Source: Ghiorsea bivora
GTDB lineage: Bacteria > Pseudomonadota > Zetaproteobacteria > Mariprofundales > Mariprofundaceae
Assembly (NCBI RefSeq): GCF_000744415.1
Contig: NZ_JQLW01000001.1
Span: 20,275-84,274, forward strand
DNA length: 64,000 bases
Reading direction: 5' to 3'
The position numbers and the translations under genes are program-made. Positions 23,189 to 31,378 of the stretch are shown here, in pieces (the stretch's first letter is position 1; every line of letters begins with the position of its first letter). The notes beneath the pieces were generated by a model that had not been told where the DNA came from, ran no database searches, and saw only the letters and a list, made by a program, of their open reading frames with translations.

Positions 23189-24136
23189 TTACTTCCTAAG
23201 ATATGGATAAACAGTTTTCTTTAACTGTTTATCCATCGTTACTACAGGCTGCCAGCCCAATAACTCGCGTGCCTTACTGCTGTCCACTTGCAACGAACCA
23301 AACAACCGCTCTGCTACATCTTCTTTGCCCACAAGTTTGGCTGCAAATGTCATTAAACTTACAGGCACCGGAATAAGGCGCGCAGGTTTACCCAAAGCTT
23401 TGCCAATTTCTTGCAATAACTCGGTGGTTGAAACATCTTCACCATCTGAAACCAAGAAGGTTTCATTGGCTGCCTTGGGGTGTGTCGTACACAGCACAAT
23501 AAAGTCCACCAAATTATCCAACGCAACTAAACTACGTTGATTATGCACCGCGCCCAAAGGCAAGGGAACACCCTTATCTACCGTTTCAATCAGTTTTCTA
23601 AAGTTCGCCTTCACGTTTGGACCATAAATCAACGGTGGACGAATCACGACTACTTCCATACCTGTTTCCTGCGACAGCCTGAATAAACCTTGTTCAGCTT
23701 CAAGCTTGGATAATCCGTAAGGGTCAGTCGTTTGATAGATATCATCTGGCAAAAAAGGTGGCTTACCCGTTGTGGTTTCACCATTTACTTTAATCGAACT
23801 GATAAATACAAATCGCTTCACACCTGCATCAGCAGCCTGCCTTGCTAAGTTCAATGTGCCATGTACGTTCACTTTGCGAAACTCAGCCAAAGGGTCTACT
23901 GAATCATCATCCATCACATGTACACGCGCAGCAGTATGCACCACAACATCCATATGTTTCACTGCACCGGTGTAATCGGTGTCTACTGTCAAATCACCAA
24001 CGATGACCTGCTTCACTTCTTCAGAAAACATATCACTTGGCTTACGAACAGCGGCATAAACATGCCCTTGCTCACTGAATCGTTGAACCACCGCTGAACC
24101 AACAAAACCCGTTGCTCCTGTAACCAAAACATTCAT
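23189..24136 (-). CDS. NAD-dependent sugar epimerase/reductase (WbpV-like)
   Basis: 315-aa extended SDR: TGATGFVGSAVV nucleotide-binding loop, SSIKVNGE and YGLSKLEAE (YxxxK). The C-terminal VGKEDVAERLFGSLQVDSSKARELLGWQP is characteristic of the WbpV-type UDP-hexosamine 4-ketoreductases that make UDP-D-QuiNAc. That role fits with the adjacent phosphoglycosyl transferase, which often uses such a sugar. Substrate inferred from family and context. Confidence 0.75.
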   Translation of the reverse strand: MNVLVTGATGFVGSAVVQRFSEQGHVYAAVRKPSDMFSEEVKQVIVGDLTVDTDYTGAVKHMDVVVHTAARVHVMDDDSVDPLAEFRKVNVHGTLNLARQAADAGVKRFVFISSIKVNGETTTGKPPFLPDDIYQTTDPYGLSKLEAEQGLFRLSQETGMEVVVIRPPLIYGPNVKANFRKLIETVDKGVPLPLGAVHNQRSLVALDNLVDFIVLCTTHPKAANETFLVSDGEDVSTTELLQEIGKALGKPARLIPVPVSLMTFAAKLVGKEDVAERLFGSLQVDSSKARELLGWQPVVTMDKQLKKTVYPYLRK

Positions 24137-25353
24137 GATACTGATTTCTGCATGTGTTGTTCCAATTTTTGAACCAAGTATTCCCTATCAAAGTGAACAA
24201 GGTAATATTCTCGCGCTGCTTTCCCCATTTGAGCTCGCTCATCTGCTGAAAGCTTACTCATGTTTAAAACATATTGAGCAAAACCATGCTCATCCCCTGA
24301 ATCCACACAGTAACCCGCACCACTCTCTTGAATGACAGTTTGCCCAGAGCCATTAAGAGCACCAATAATAGGCTTACCACATGCCAAATACGATTGAACT
24401 TTACCTGGAATGGTTGTTGCCATTACTGGGTCATCTCTAAGTGTTACCAACATCACATCTGCCAGTGAAAAATAGGCTGGCATGGTTTCCATTGCTTTCC
24501 GCCCAAGCACCTTAACCTTTGTCAGAGCTTGTTCAGAAACTTCTTTCTCTAACCATTCTCGCCTTCGCCCATCACCCAAAAAGACCCAATAAATATTTTC
24601 ATCTTTTAATTGCTTCGCAGCTTCAACAATCGTTTCCAACGATTGCGCGGAGCCTAAGTTTCCTGCAAACATCGCCACAAAACCATCACTTGGCACTTCT
24701 TCTCGCTCTTTTGCATGAGAAGGTAGTGTTATAGGCTGATATAAAGCCTCAGCCCAATTCGGAAAGTAATAAACTTTCTCCTCTTCTGCCCCTGCTACAA
24801 CCGCAGGTTTGATAAAACCTTTGGATTGCACCAAAATAATGTCGCAATGTTTATAAATCCAACGCACCAACCGCCCAACAGCCGATAATATTTTAGGTGA
24901 TTGAACTGCCCCAGTGGCAGAAAGTGTTTCAGGCCATAAGTCTTGAACCCAAAAGAAGTGTTGGGCTGACTTCAGCTTTGCCATCAAAATTGCAGGGATA
25001 CCAACGGTGACGGGTGAGACTTCAAAGGTAAGAACAACATCAAAAGATTGCTTGCGTAACATCCAAGGAGCTAACAAGCAGGCAAAGAAAACAAACGACA
25101 AATAATTTAAAGCCAACTGCCAACCTTTACTTTCCCGCCGCGCAAAAAGAGGAACGCGTACAACAGGAATACCATCCATGTTGTCTCTGCGCTTTGACCA
25201 CCATGTATACCCATCATACACCTTTCCCGCTGGATAGTTTGGTATACCTGTGAGCACAGCAACATCATGCCCTTTTTCTTTTAGAGCGAGCGCCAAATCA
25301 TTAATACGAAAGCTTTCTGGCCAGAAATACTGTGATACAATTAAAACTTTCAA
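24133..25353 (-). CDS. GT4-family glycosyltransferase, WbuB-like
   Basis: 406 aa if read from the TTG at 25353, which gives the family's usual opening (KVLIVSQYFWPESFRINDLALAL). The nearest in-frame ATG (25419) would overlap the previous gene by about 62 bp and add an atypical N-terminus. Domains: GT-B N-lobe, then a GT4 C-lobe with AMFAGNLGSAQSLETIVEAA, VFLGDG and the E-x7-E-like GKPIIGALNG region. WbuB relatives add L-FucNAc/QuiNAc, which matches the three UDP-L-sugar genes just upstream. Overlaps the next gene by 4 bp. Confidence 0.85.
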   Translation of the reverse strand: MKVLIVSQYFWPESFRINDLALALKEKGHDVAVLTGIPNYPAGKVYDGYTWWSKRRDNMDGIPVVRVPLFARRESKGWQLALNYLSFVFFACLLAPWMLRKQSFDVVLTFEVSPVTVGIPAILMAKLKSAQHFFWVQDLWPETLSATGAVQSPKILSAVGRLVRWIYKHCDIILVQSKGFIKPAVVAGAEEEKVYYFPNWAEALYQPITLPSHAKEREEVPSDGFVAMFAGNLGSAQSLETIVEAAKQLKDENIYWVFLGDGRRREWLEKEVSEQALTKVKVLGRKAMETMPAYFSLADVMLVTLRDDPVMATTIPGKVQSYLACGKPIIGALNGSGQTVIQESGAGYCVDSGDEHGFAQYVLNMSKLSADERAQMGKAAREYYLVHFDREYLVQKLEQHMQKSVS

Positions 25354-25357
25354 TGCA

Positions 25358-26215
25358 TTAAAGGGTGTAATGCGGATACAGTCTTTTGTTCTCTCGCATA
25401 AACACAACCATATCTTCAATCATTTGATTATAATCAGGAACCAAGTTTTGCAGAAGCTTTCTGCTATCTAGGAAGCTTTTGTTCACATGTTTTCCCTCAA
25501 CGGGTAGCACTTCCACTTTATGCCCCGTATGCTTCTTAAATAGCAACAAAAGTTCATACTTATTAATGGGGTGACCATTGGTTAGATGGTATAAACCTGA
25601 CACATCATCACTGATGGCTTGCACAACAACTTGCGCCAAAGTTATTGTTGTTACACCTGACCATATAGCCTGAGTATACCCATGAAGCGTACCCTGCTGC
25701 TTGAGAAAGAAGTCAAACAAGCTTGTACCATCATTTTTTAATTCAGGACCAATAATTGAAGTGCGAATCGTTAAGTGTTGATCGCTGATGACCTCACCCA
25801 AAGCTTTGGAACGCGCATAATTATCATCGCCATCACGAAATGATGACTCTGTATATGCACCTGTTTTACCTGAAAACACACAGTCCGTACTAATATGAAT
25901 AAGTTTAAAACCTTCTTGGCCACCAAGCTCTGCCAAAAAGTGAGGCAGGTAGCTATTCAATAAAATTGCAGTTGTGATGTTTTCTTGCGCTTGGGCAACA
26001 AGCACCCCTACACAGTTCACAATATAGTCTGGTTTCAACTTTAGAATATAGGCTTTTAACGCTGGGAAATCAGAAACATCTAAAACTTCATCAACAAAAG
26101 CACCCTCTTGTCGCGCAACACCAAACACTTTAAACTCTCTTTGCTTGCGTAAAGTATGAACCATCACATGCCCTGCCATACCCATGGAGCCTAAAACCAA
26201 AACTTTTTTGCCCAT
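25358..26215 (-). CDS. RmlD-like nucleotide-sugar 4-reductase (WbvR-like)
   Basis: 285-aa SDR of the RmlD superfamily: VLGSMGMAGHVMV binding loop, STDCVFSGKTGAYTE and the YARSKALGE active site. It lies between the 2-epimerase gene and a WbuB-like transferase. In known UDP-L-RhaNAc/L-QuiNAc pathways a stand-alone RmlD-like reductase (WbvR) takes this place. In the L-FucNAc pathway it is a longer WbjC/CapF with a cupin domain. The absence of a cupin favours the QuiNAc type. Confidence 0.75.
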   Translation of the reverse strand: MGKKVLVLGSMGMAGHVMVHTLRKQREFKVFGVARQEGAFVDEVLDVSDFPALKAYILKLKPDYIVNCVGVLVAQAQENITTAILLNSYLPHFLAELGGQEGFKLIHISTDCVFSGKTGAYTESSFRDGDDNYARSKALGEVISDQHLTIRTSIIGPELKNDGTSLFDFFLKQQGTLHGYTQAIWSGVTTITLAQVVVQAISDDVSGLYHLTNGHPINKYELLLLFKKHTGHKVEVLPVEGKHVNKSFLDSRKLLQNLVPDYNQMIEDMVVFMRENKRLYPHYTL

Positions 26216-26216
26216 C

Positions 26217-27344
26217 TTAATTTTTCTGCCAAACTGTACGATTGATATAATCCGTGTAAGAAAGAATAATTCTTACAATTTTTTTCGATACATTATCCAC
26301 ATCATAGTCAGCAACCACTTTCATCGGTCTATGAGTATCATCATGCTGTTTTGTAACCACTTCAATTGCCTGCAACACCCTTTCCTTCTTCAAGCCCGAC
26401 ATAATTAACGTGCCTTCATCCATGCCTTCAGGTCGCTCATGCGCTTGGCGAATGGTAATCGCAGGGATATTGAGAAGAGATCCCTCTTCGGCAATCGTAC
26501 CACTATCGGAAATCACACAAAATGCTTCCATTTGAAGTTTGTTGTATTCATGAAAACCATAAGGCTTAGAAAAACGAACCAATGGGTTGGTCGATGTATA
26601 ATTCATCATTTCAAGCTTTTTGCGTGTCCTAGGATGCGTAGAAACAATAATGGGCATTTGATAAACATGGCTCATCTCATCAATCGACTCTAATAAGTCT
26701 GAAAAATTGCTCTCCGAATCAACGTTTTCCTCTCTATGAACACTCATCAGAATGTACTGCTTAGGCTCTAATCCTTCTTTTTCTAAAATATCCGAAGCCA
26801 ATATTTTATCCATATTTGCATTCAAGACTTCCAACATGGATGAACCTGTTTTGATAATCGTTTCAGGGCGTATTCCCTCGGCAATCAAATAGTCTCTAGC
26901 CTGCTCAGAAAGCGGCATATTAATATCACTTAAATGATCAACAATTTTCCGATTAATCTCTTCAGGAACCCTTTGATCAAAACAACGGTTTCCAGCTTCC
27001 ATATGAAAAATAGGCACTTTTCTTTTCTTGGCTGGAATCACAGATAAACAACTGTTGGTATCCCCATACACCAAAATTGCATCTGGTTTTTCCGCAACAA
27101 TAACCGCATCTGCTTTAGCAATAATGTCACCGATTGTTTCTGATGCTGTGCCCTTCATGGCTTCAAGAAAAAAATCTGGTTTACGCACACCCAACTGCTC
27201 AAAGAAAATTTCATTCAGTTCATAATCATAATTCTGGCCTGTATGTACGATGATATGCTGAGTGAACTTATCAAGCTCTTTTATCACTTCACTAAGCTTA
27301 ATAATTTCAGGTCTTGTGCCTACGATCGTCATTACTTTTAGCAT
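26217..27344 (-). CDS. UDP-N-acetyl sugar 2-epimerase (WbjD/CapG/WbvD-like)
   Basis: 375 aa of the WecB superfamily: VGTRPEIIKLSEVI, HTGQNYDYELNEIFF, VYGDTNS, HMEAGNRCFD, PEEINRKIVDHLSD, SVHREENVD, SDSGTIAEEGSLLNIPAITIR. RPEIIKL and DSGTIAEE fit the branch acting on 2-acetamido-2,6-dideoxy-L-hexoses after CapE-type dehydration. It lies 9 bp from the CapE-like gene and 1 bp from the reductase gene, so the three enzymes form one pathway cassette. Confidence 0.85.
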   Translation of the reverse strand: MLKVMTIVGTRPEIIKLSEVIKELDKFTQHIIVHTGQNYDYELNEIFFEQLGVRKPDFFLEAMKGTASETIGDIIAKADAVIVAEKPDAILVYGDTNSCLSVIPAKKRKVPIFHMEAGNRCFDQRVPEEINRKIVDHLSDINMPLSEQARDYLIAEGIRPETIIKTGSSMLEVLNANMDKILASDILEKEGLEPKQYILMSVHREENVDSESNFSDLLESIDEMSHVYQMPIIVSTHPRTRKKLEMMNYTSTNPLVRFSKPYGFHEYNKLQMEAFCVISDSGTIAEEGSLLNIPAITIRQAHERPEGMDEGTLIMSGLKKERVLQAIEVVTKQHDDTHRPMKVVADYDVDNVSKKIVRIILSYTDYINRTVWQKN

Positions 27345-27353
27345 GTTTTTGTC

Positions 27354-28379
27354 CTATAAAACTTGAAAATCTCTGAGGTCACTTTGAATTTCTCGTAAAT
27401 TCAGGAGCATTTCACTCAATTCATTTGCTGACAACTGTCTTGTATTATGCGAGTGGTATTCGTGTGCTTGGGTCACAACCTCTTCACCTTCTTCAAAGAA
27501 CTTGGCATAATTCAAGTCTCTTACATCTGCAGGGATACGATAATAGTCACCCATATCTTCAGCAGCAACCATTTCCTCTCGGCTCAACAACGCCTCATAT
27601 AATTTCTCACCATGACGCGTGCCAATAATACTGATGGGATGGTCGGGGTGTCCTAATAATTTTGTGAGTGCTTTCGCCAATAAACCCACTGTGGCGGCAG
27701 GTGCTTTTTGCACAAAAATATCACCACTATTACCATGTTCAAATGCAAACAGTACCAACTCAACCGCTTGATCCAGCGTCATCATAAAACGTGTCATCGC
27801 TGGGTCTGTAATGGTTATATCTTTACCCTGCCTAACTTGATCAATAAACAAGGGAATGACTGACCCTCTTGATGCCATCACGTTACCATAGCGCGTAATC
27901 GCAATCATCGTATCCTGCTCATCAAGATTACGCGATTTAGCTACAGCAACCTTTTCCATCATCGCCTTGGATACACCCATAGCATTAATCGGGTAAACCG
28001 CCTTGTCTGTACTTAATACAATCACTTTCTTCACATTCGCAGCAATCGCACAGTTCAGCACATTCTCTGTGCCAATCACATTGGTTTTTACAGCCTGCAT
28101 CGGGTAAAATTCGCATGAAGGAACCTGCTTGAGAGCTGCAGCATGAAACACATAATCTACACCACGCACCGCATCAGCAATAGAGTTCACATCACGCACA
28201 TCACCAATATAGAACTTTAACTTCGAGTTGTTGTACTTTTTTCGCATATCATCCTGTTTTTTCTCATCACGAGAAAAAATGCGGATTTCCTTTACTTCAG
28301 TTTCTAAAAATCGCCGAAGCACAGCATTGCCAAAAGAGCCCGTTCCACCTGTTATTAATAATGTTTTATTCTTAAACAT
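27354..28379 (-). CDS. UDP-GlcNAc 4,6-dehydratase/5-epimerase (CapE/WbjB/WbvB-like)
   Basis: 341 aa. SDR with GGTGSFGNAVLRRFL binding loop, IFSRDEKKQDDMR, HAAALKQVPSCEFYPMQAVKTNV, the altered active site STDKAVYPINAMGVSKAMMEK (MxxxK) and RYGNVMASRGSVIPLF, all typical of the inverting dehydratase family. It makes the UDP-2-acetamido-2,6-dideoxy-4-hexulose used by the next two genes. Confidence 0.9.
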   Translation of the reverse strand: MFKNKTLLITGGTGSFGNAVLRRFLETEVKEIRIFSRDEKKQDDMRKKYNNSKLKFYIGDVRDVNSIADAVRGVDYVFHAAALKQVPSCEFYPMQAVKTNVIGTENVLNCAIAANVKKVIVLSTDKAVYPINAMGVSKAMMEKVAVAKSRNLDEQDTMIAITRYGNVMASRGSVIPLFIDQVRQGKDITITDPAMTRFMMTLDQAVELVLFAFEHGNSGDIFVQKAPAATVGLLAKALTKLLGHPDHPISIIGTRHGEKLYEALLSREEMVAAEDMGDYYRIPADVRDLNYAKFFEEGEEVVTQAHEYHSHNTRQLSANELSEMLLNLREIQSDLRDFQVL

Positions 28380-29513
28380 TTATACCTCACTACAAACCTT
28401 TTCGCATAAGTCTCTATGTTTCTGCGCTGAAATAGTCCAAGTATAGTTCATTTGAATAAAACTTTTAGCTTTAAGTCCCATTTCACCCAGCATGTTTGCA
28501 TTTCCCATTAATGTATTCATCGCTTCAGCCAAGGCCTCACTGGTTACAGGAACCTCTAGTGCCCCTCCTGCATCAACCAATTCTGAAAAGCCACATTCAT
28601 TTGTCATAACAACAGGAGTTGCACATATAGCTGCCTCAAGTGCCACAATAGACATGGCCTCTAGCCTTGATGGAACGACTAAAATGCTAGCAGCATGATA
28701 TAAACCTGATTTATCATTACCTGATACAAAACCTAAAAAATGAACATTCTGACCTAGCCCTGCCCCTTGAGCTGTGCTTTTGATCAATACCTCCATACCA
28801 CCATCAGGGCCAGCAAACACCAAGTGCCAGTCTGGAAACTGTTTTGCTGTTAATAAAAAAGCATCCATTAAAATATCTGGCCCTTTAATCTCATTCAGCC
28901 TGCCAACAAACAATAAAAAAGGAGCTTCCCCCAGCCCATGCTTTGCTCGGATACTCATAGTATCATGATGTTTAAAATCTTCAGGGGAAATACCATTGGG
29001 AATTAAGGCTAGTTTATGGTTATCCACACCCAGCTTGTAAAATAACTTTATTTCATCTTTGGGGATTGCAATCACCGCATCAGCATGTTTTAAGATAGCA
29101 TTACCTACCAAAGCATTATAGGCTCTCTTGAAAAAACCAGACCTTCCAAAAATATGTAATGCACCAGCTGGACAAAACAAATAAGGTCTCCCCACAAGTT
29201 TATTCACCCAATAAACCAATGCATTTAAAAGTGTCCAATGTCCAATAATAACAACCGCATCTGCCCACTTAATACTTCGATATATCTTACCAAAATACGG
29301 TGCTGGGACATACCAACGCTTATTCATACATGGTAGTAAAATATATTGTTTATCTTTGAAAACTTCTTCATCATTCAGGTTTGCAGTGGTGCTCAATACT
29401 TTGGCTTCCGTATGGGGAAGTTTTTGCAGCTCTTTGGCCAACTGTCGCGTGCGTTCAACAGTTCCTCCACCTAAAACTGCATCCACAGACATATTCACAA
29501 TCAATATTTTCAT
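28380..29513 (-). CDS. GT4-family glycosyltransferase
   Basis: 377 aa, GT-B fold. N-lobe opening MKILIVNMSVDAVLGGGTVERTRQLA; C-lobe LIPNGISPEDF, FLLFVGRLNEIKGPDILMDAF, VVPSRLEAMSIVALEAAICATPVV (the E-x7-E donor motif). Acceptor and donor unknown. Starts 4 bp inside the upstream SDR gene and is directly adjacent to the CapE-like gene. Confidence 0.9.
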   Translation of the reverse strand: MKILIVNMSVDAVLGGGTVERTRQLAKELQKLPHTEAKVLSTTANLNDEEVFKDKQYILLPCMNKRWYVPAPYFGKIYRSIKWADAVVIIGHWTLLNALVYWVNKLVGRPYLFCPAGALHIFGRSGFFKRAYNALVGNAILKHADAVIAIPKDEIKLFYKLGVDNHKLALIPNGISPEDFKHHDTMSIRAKHGLGEAPFLLFVGRLNEIKGPDILMDAFLLTAKQFPDWHLVFAGPDGGMEVLIKSTAQGAGLGQNVHFLGFVSGNDKSGLYHAASILVVPSRLEAMSIVALEAAICATPVVMTNECGFSELVDAGGALEVPVTSEALAEAMNTLMGNANMLGEMGLKAKSFIQMNYTWTISAQKHRDLCEKVCSEV

Positions 29514-30445
29514 AGCTTATTTAATGCTTTGCCACATACATCTGAAATAGCTTTTTCTAACCCTAGTGAGAACATAAAACCTGCACTTCTAAGCTTCTTT
29601 TCTGAAAAGCGTACTCGCCCATGTAAACTTTTACCCTGCTTACATTGGCGCACAAAGTGTGAAATCATATTGGGTAAAGCAAACAGTATCTTTGCCCCCA
29701 GATTCCCTTGCATTGAACAGCATAGGTTATATACACCCAATACAGTATTTCTCGTATCATCATCATAAGATACAAAGAAAACCTCAGGCTTCATTAACCT
29801 TTTATCCATAAAATATAACCCTGCCTCCGCCACATCTTTTGCATGCACCAAGTGCGCACCCTCATAACCTTTCATAAAAACAGAAAGCTTATCTTTGAGC
29901 GAGTGATTCTGAGCATAACTCAACACGCCAGGCTTGTGTACATCAAACACATTGGCTGGACGCAAGACGCATACATTCATTGCTAAATCAGCATTCAGAA
30001 CCAACTGCTCCGCCTCAAACTTACTTCGTTCATAGGCATTATTTGGCTCACATATTGTTTCTTCATCCACAATCAAGTCACTCGTTGGGCCAACAACACC
30101 CGCAGAACTTAGATAGCAAAAGTATTGAATTGTAGAAACAGCCTTCATTGCTTCTAATAATATGTGCGTTCCCTTCACATTCACATCAAACATTTTAGTT
30201 TCATCATTAATTTCTGCGGCACAATGAAAAACAACATCAGCATCTTGCAACATCTTCTCCAAAATATTCGCTTCACTCAAACTACCTTTAAAGCACTCCA
30301 CACTTTCAAGTACAAAAGCCGTGTTTCTAGTTAAAACCCGTACAAGGTACCCCATCTTTAGTAATCGCTGCGTAATATGTAAGCCAATCATTCCTGAGGC
30401 ACCTGTAATACAAGCTATTTTACCATTACCTCCTTCGTTTTTCAT
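29510..30445 (-). CDS. NAD-dependent epimerase/dehydratase family protein
   Basis: 311-aa extended SDR: ITGASGMIGLHITQRL, VFHCAAEI, VNVKGTHILLEA, LSSAGVVGP and YERSKFEAEQLV (YxxxK). The C-terminal third is not close to any specific epimerase I know. It probably modifies a nucleotide sugar of this locus; which one cannot be said. Confidence 0.8.
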   Translation of the reverse strand: MKNEGGNGKIACITGASGMIGLHITQRLLKMGYLVRVLTRNTAFVLESVECFKGSLSEANILEKMLQDADVVFHCAAEINDETKMFDVNVKGTHILLEAMKAVSTIQYFCYLSSAGVVGPTSDLIVDEETICEPNNAYERSKFEAEQLVLNADLAMNVCVLRPANVFDVHKPGVLSYAQNHSLKDKLSVFMKGYEGAHLVHAKDVAEAGLYFMDKRLMKPEVFFVSYDDDTRNTVLGVYNLCCSMQGNLGAKILFALPNMISHFVRQCKQGKSLHGRVRFSEKKLRSAGFMFSLGLEKAISDVCGKALNKL

Positions 30446-30484
30446 TAGAACTGAAAACCACCTGTATCATCAACATACCTTTAT

Positions 30485-31378
30485 TTACCACCAACCCATT
30501 TTTCTTAATTTAAAAGCGAGCGTTCTCCATAGCCTTGAAGGGGAAGAAATATAAGTTCGTAACATTATGAAAAAAACTTGAATAAACTTTCCTTTTGCCA
30601 GCAGTAGCTTAGCTCTTTCTACGTCTAATTGATTGCGCCTTCCTTTTTTTATCGACTGCTCATAGCCTGCATATTCGGTTTCTAAAATATCGAATGTTCT
30701 TTGCAGGTCTTCATAGCAACGCCAACTATCATTGGTTACATTCTGTGAGTGTCGTCTATAACTTGCATAAACACCTTGAATATAACCAAACTCTTTATTT
30801 TCACCACGAAGGCAGTCAATCCATAACATATAATCAGAAACTGATGGTAAACGCTCATCAAAGCCTTTGCTTGGTATACTCTCTGCTCGCACCATAATGG
30901 ATGTTGCACCATATGGAACACCATTCTCAATAAGCCAACTTGCCCCTTTCCCCGATGGCAAACTAGGGAGAAGCAAGTGGCTAGGTGAGCCATCTTCGTA
31001 GAAAACTTCAACTTGGTGTCCACACAGCACCCGCGTGTCATCTTCTTCCATCCAAGCAACTTGGGCAGTTATCTTCCCAGGAAGAAGAACATCATCCCCT
31101 CCTTGGAATGCTACATACTTACCTTCACATAAACGAAGCCCCCTATTGCTGTTTCCCGTGATACCTAAATTGGGCTCTCCAACAATGGCAATCAAACGTC
31201 CTTTGTATCTCTCGGCATAACTTAAAATAATATCAGGGGTACGGTCTGTAGACCCATCATCAGCAACGACCACTTCAAGATTTTCATAATCCTGCTCCAA
31301 AGCACTTTTCAAGGCTTCTTCGATAAAAGCCTCTTGGTTAAAACTTATGATGAGTATCGAGACTAAAGGTTTTGACAC
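30485..31378 (-). CDS. GT2-family glycosyltransferase
   Basis: 297 aa, GTG start. GT-A domain from residue 5: VSILIISFNQEAFIEEALKSAL, VVVADDGSTD, then the metal-binding GGDDVLLP. A C-terminal helical, basic region follows. Its catalytic domain resembles the GT2 half of the fusion protein encoded immediately upstream (31379-33394), suggesting the two came from a duplication. Confidence 0.9.
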   Translation of the reverse strand: MSKPLVSILIISFNQEAFIEEALKSALEQDYENLEVVVADDGSTDRTPDIILSYAERYKGRLIAIVGEPNLGITGNSNRGLRLCEGKYVAFQGGDDVLLPGKITAQVAWMEEDDTRVLCGHQVEVFYEDGSPSHLLLPSLPSGKGASWLIENGVPYGATSIMVRAESIPSKGFDERLPSVSDYMLWIDCLRGENKEFGYIQGVYASYRRHSQNVTNDSWRCYEDLQRTFDILETEYAGYEQSIKKGRRNQLDVERAKLLLAKGKFIQVFFIMLRTYISSPSRLWRTLAFKLRKMGWW

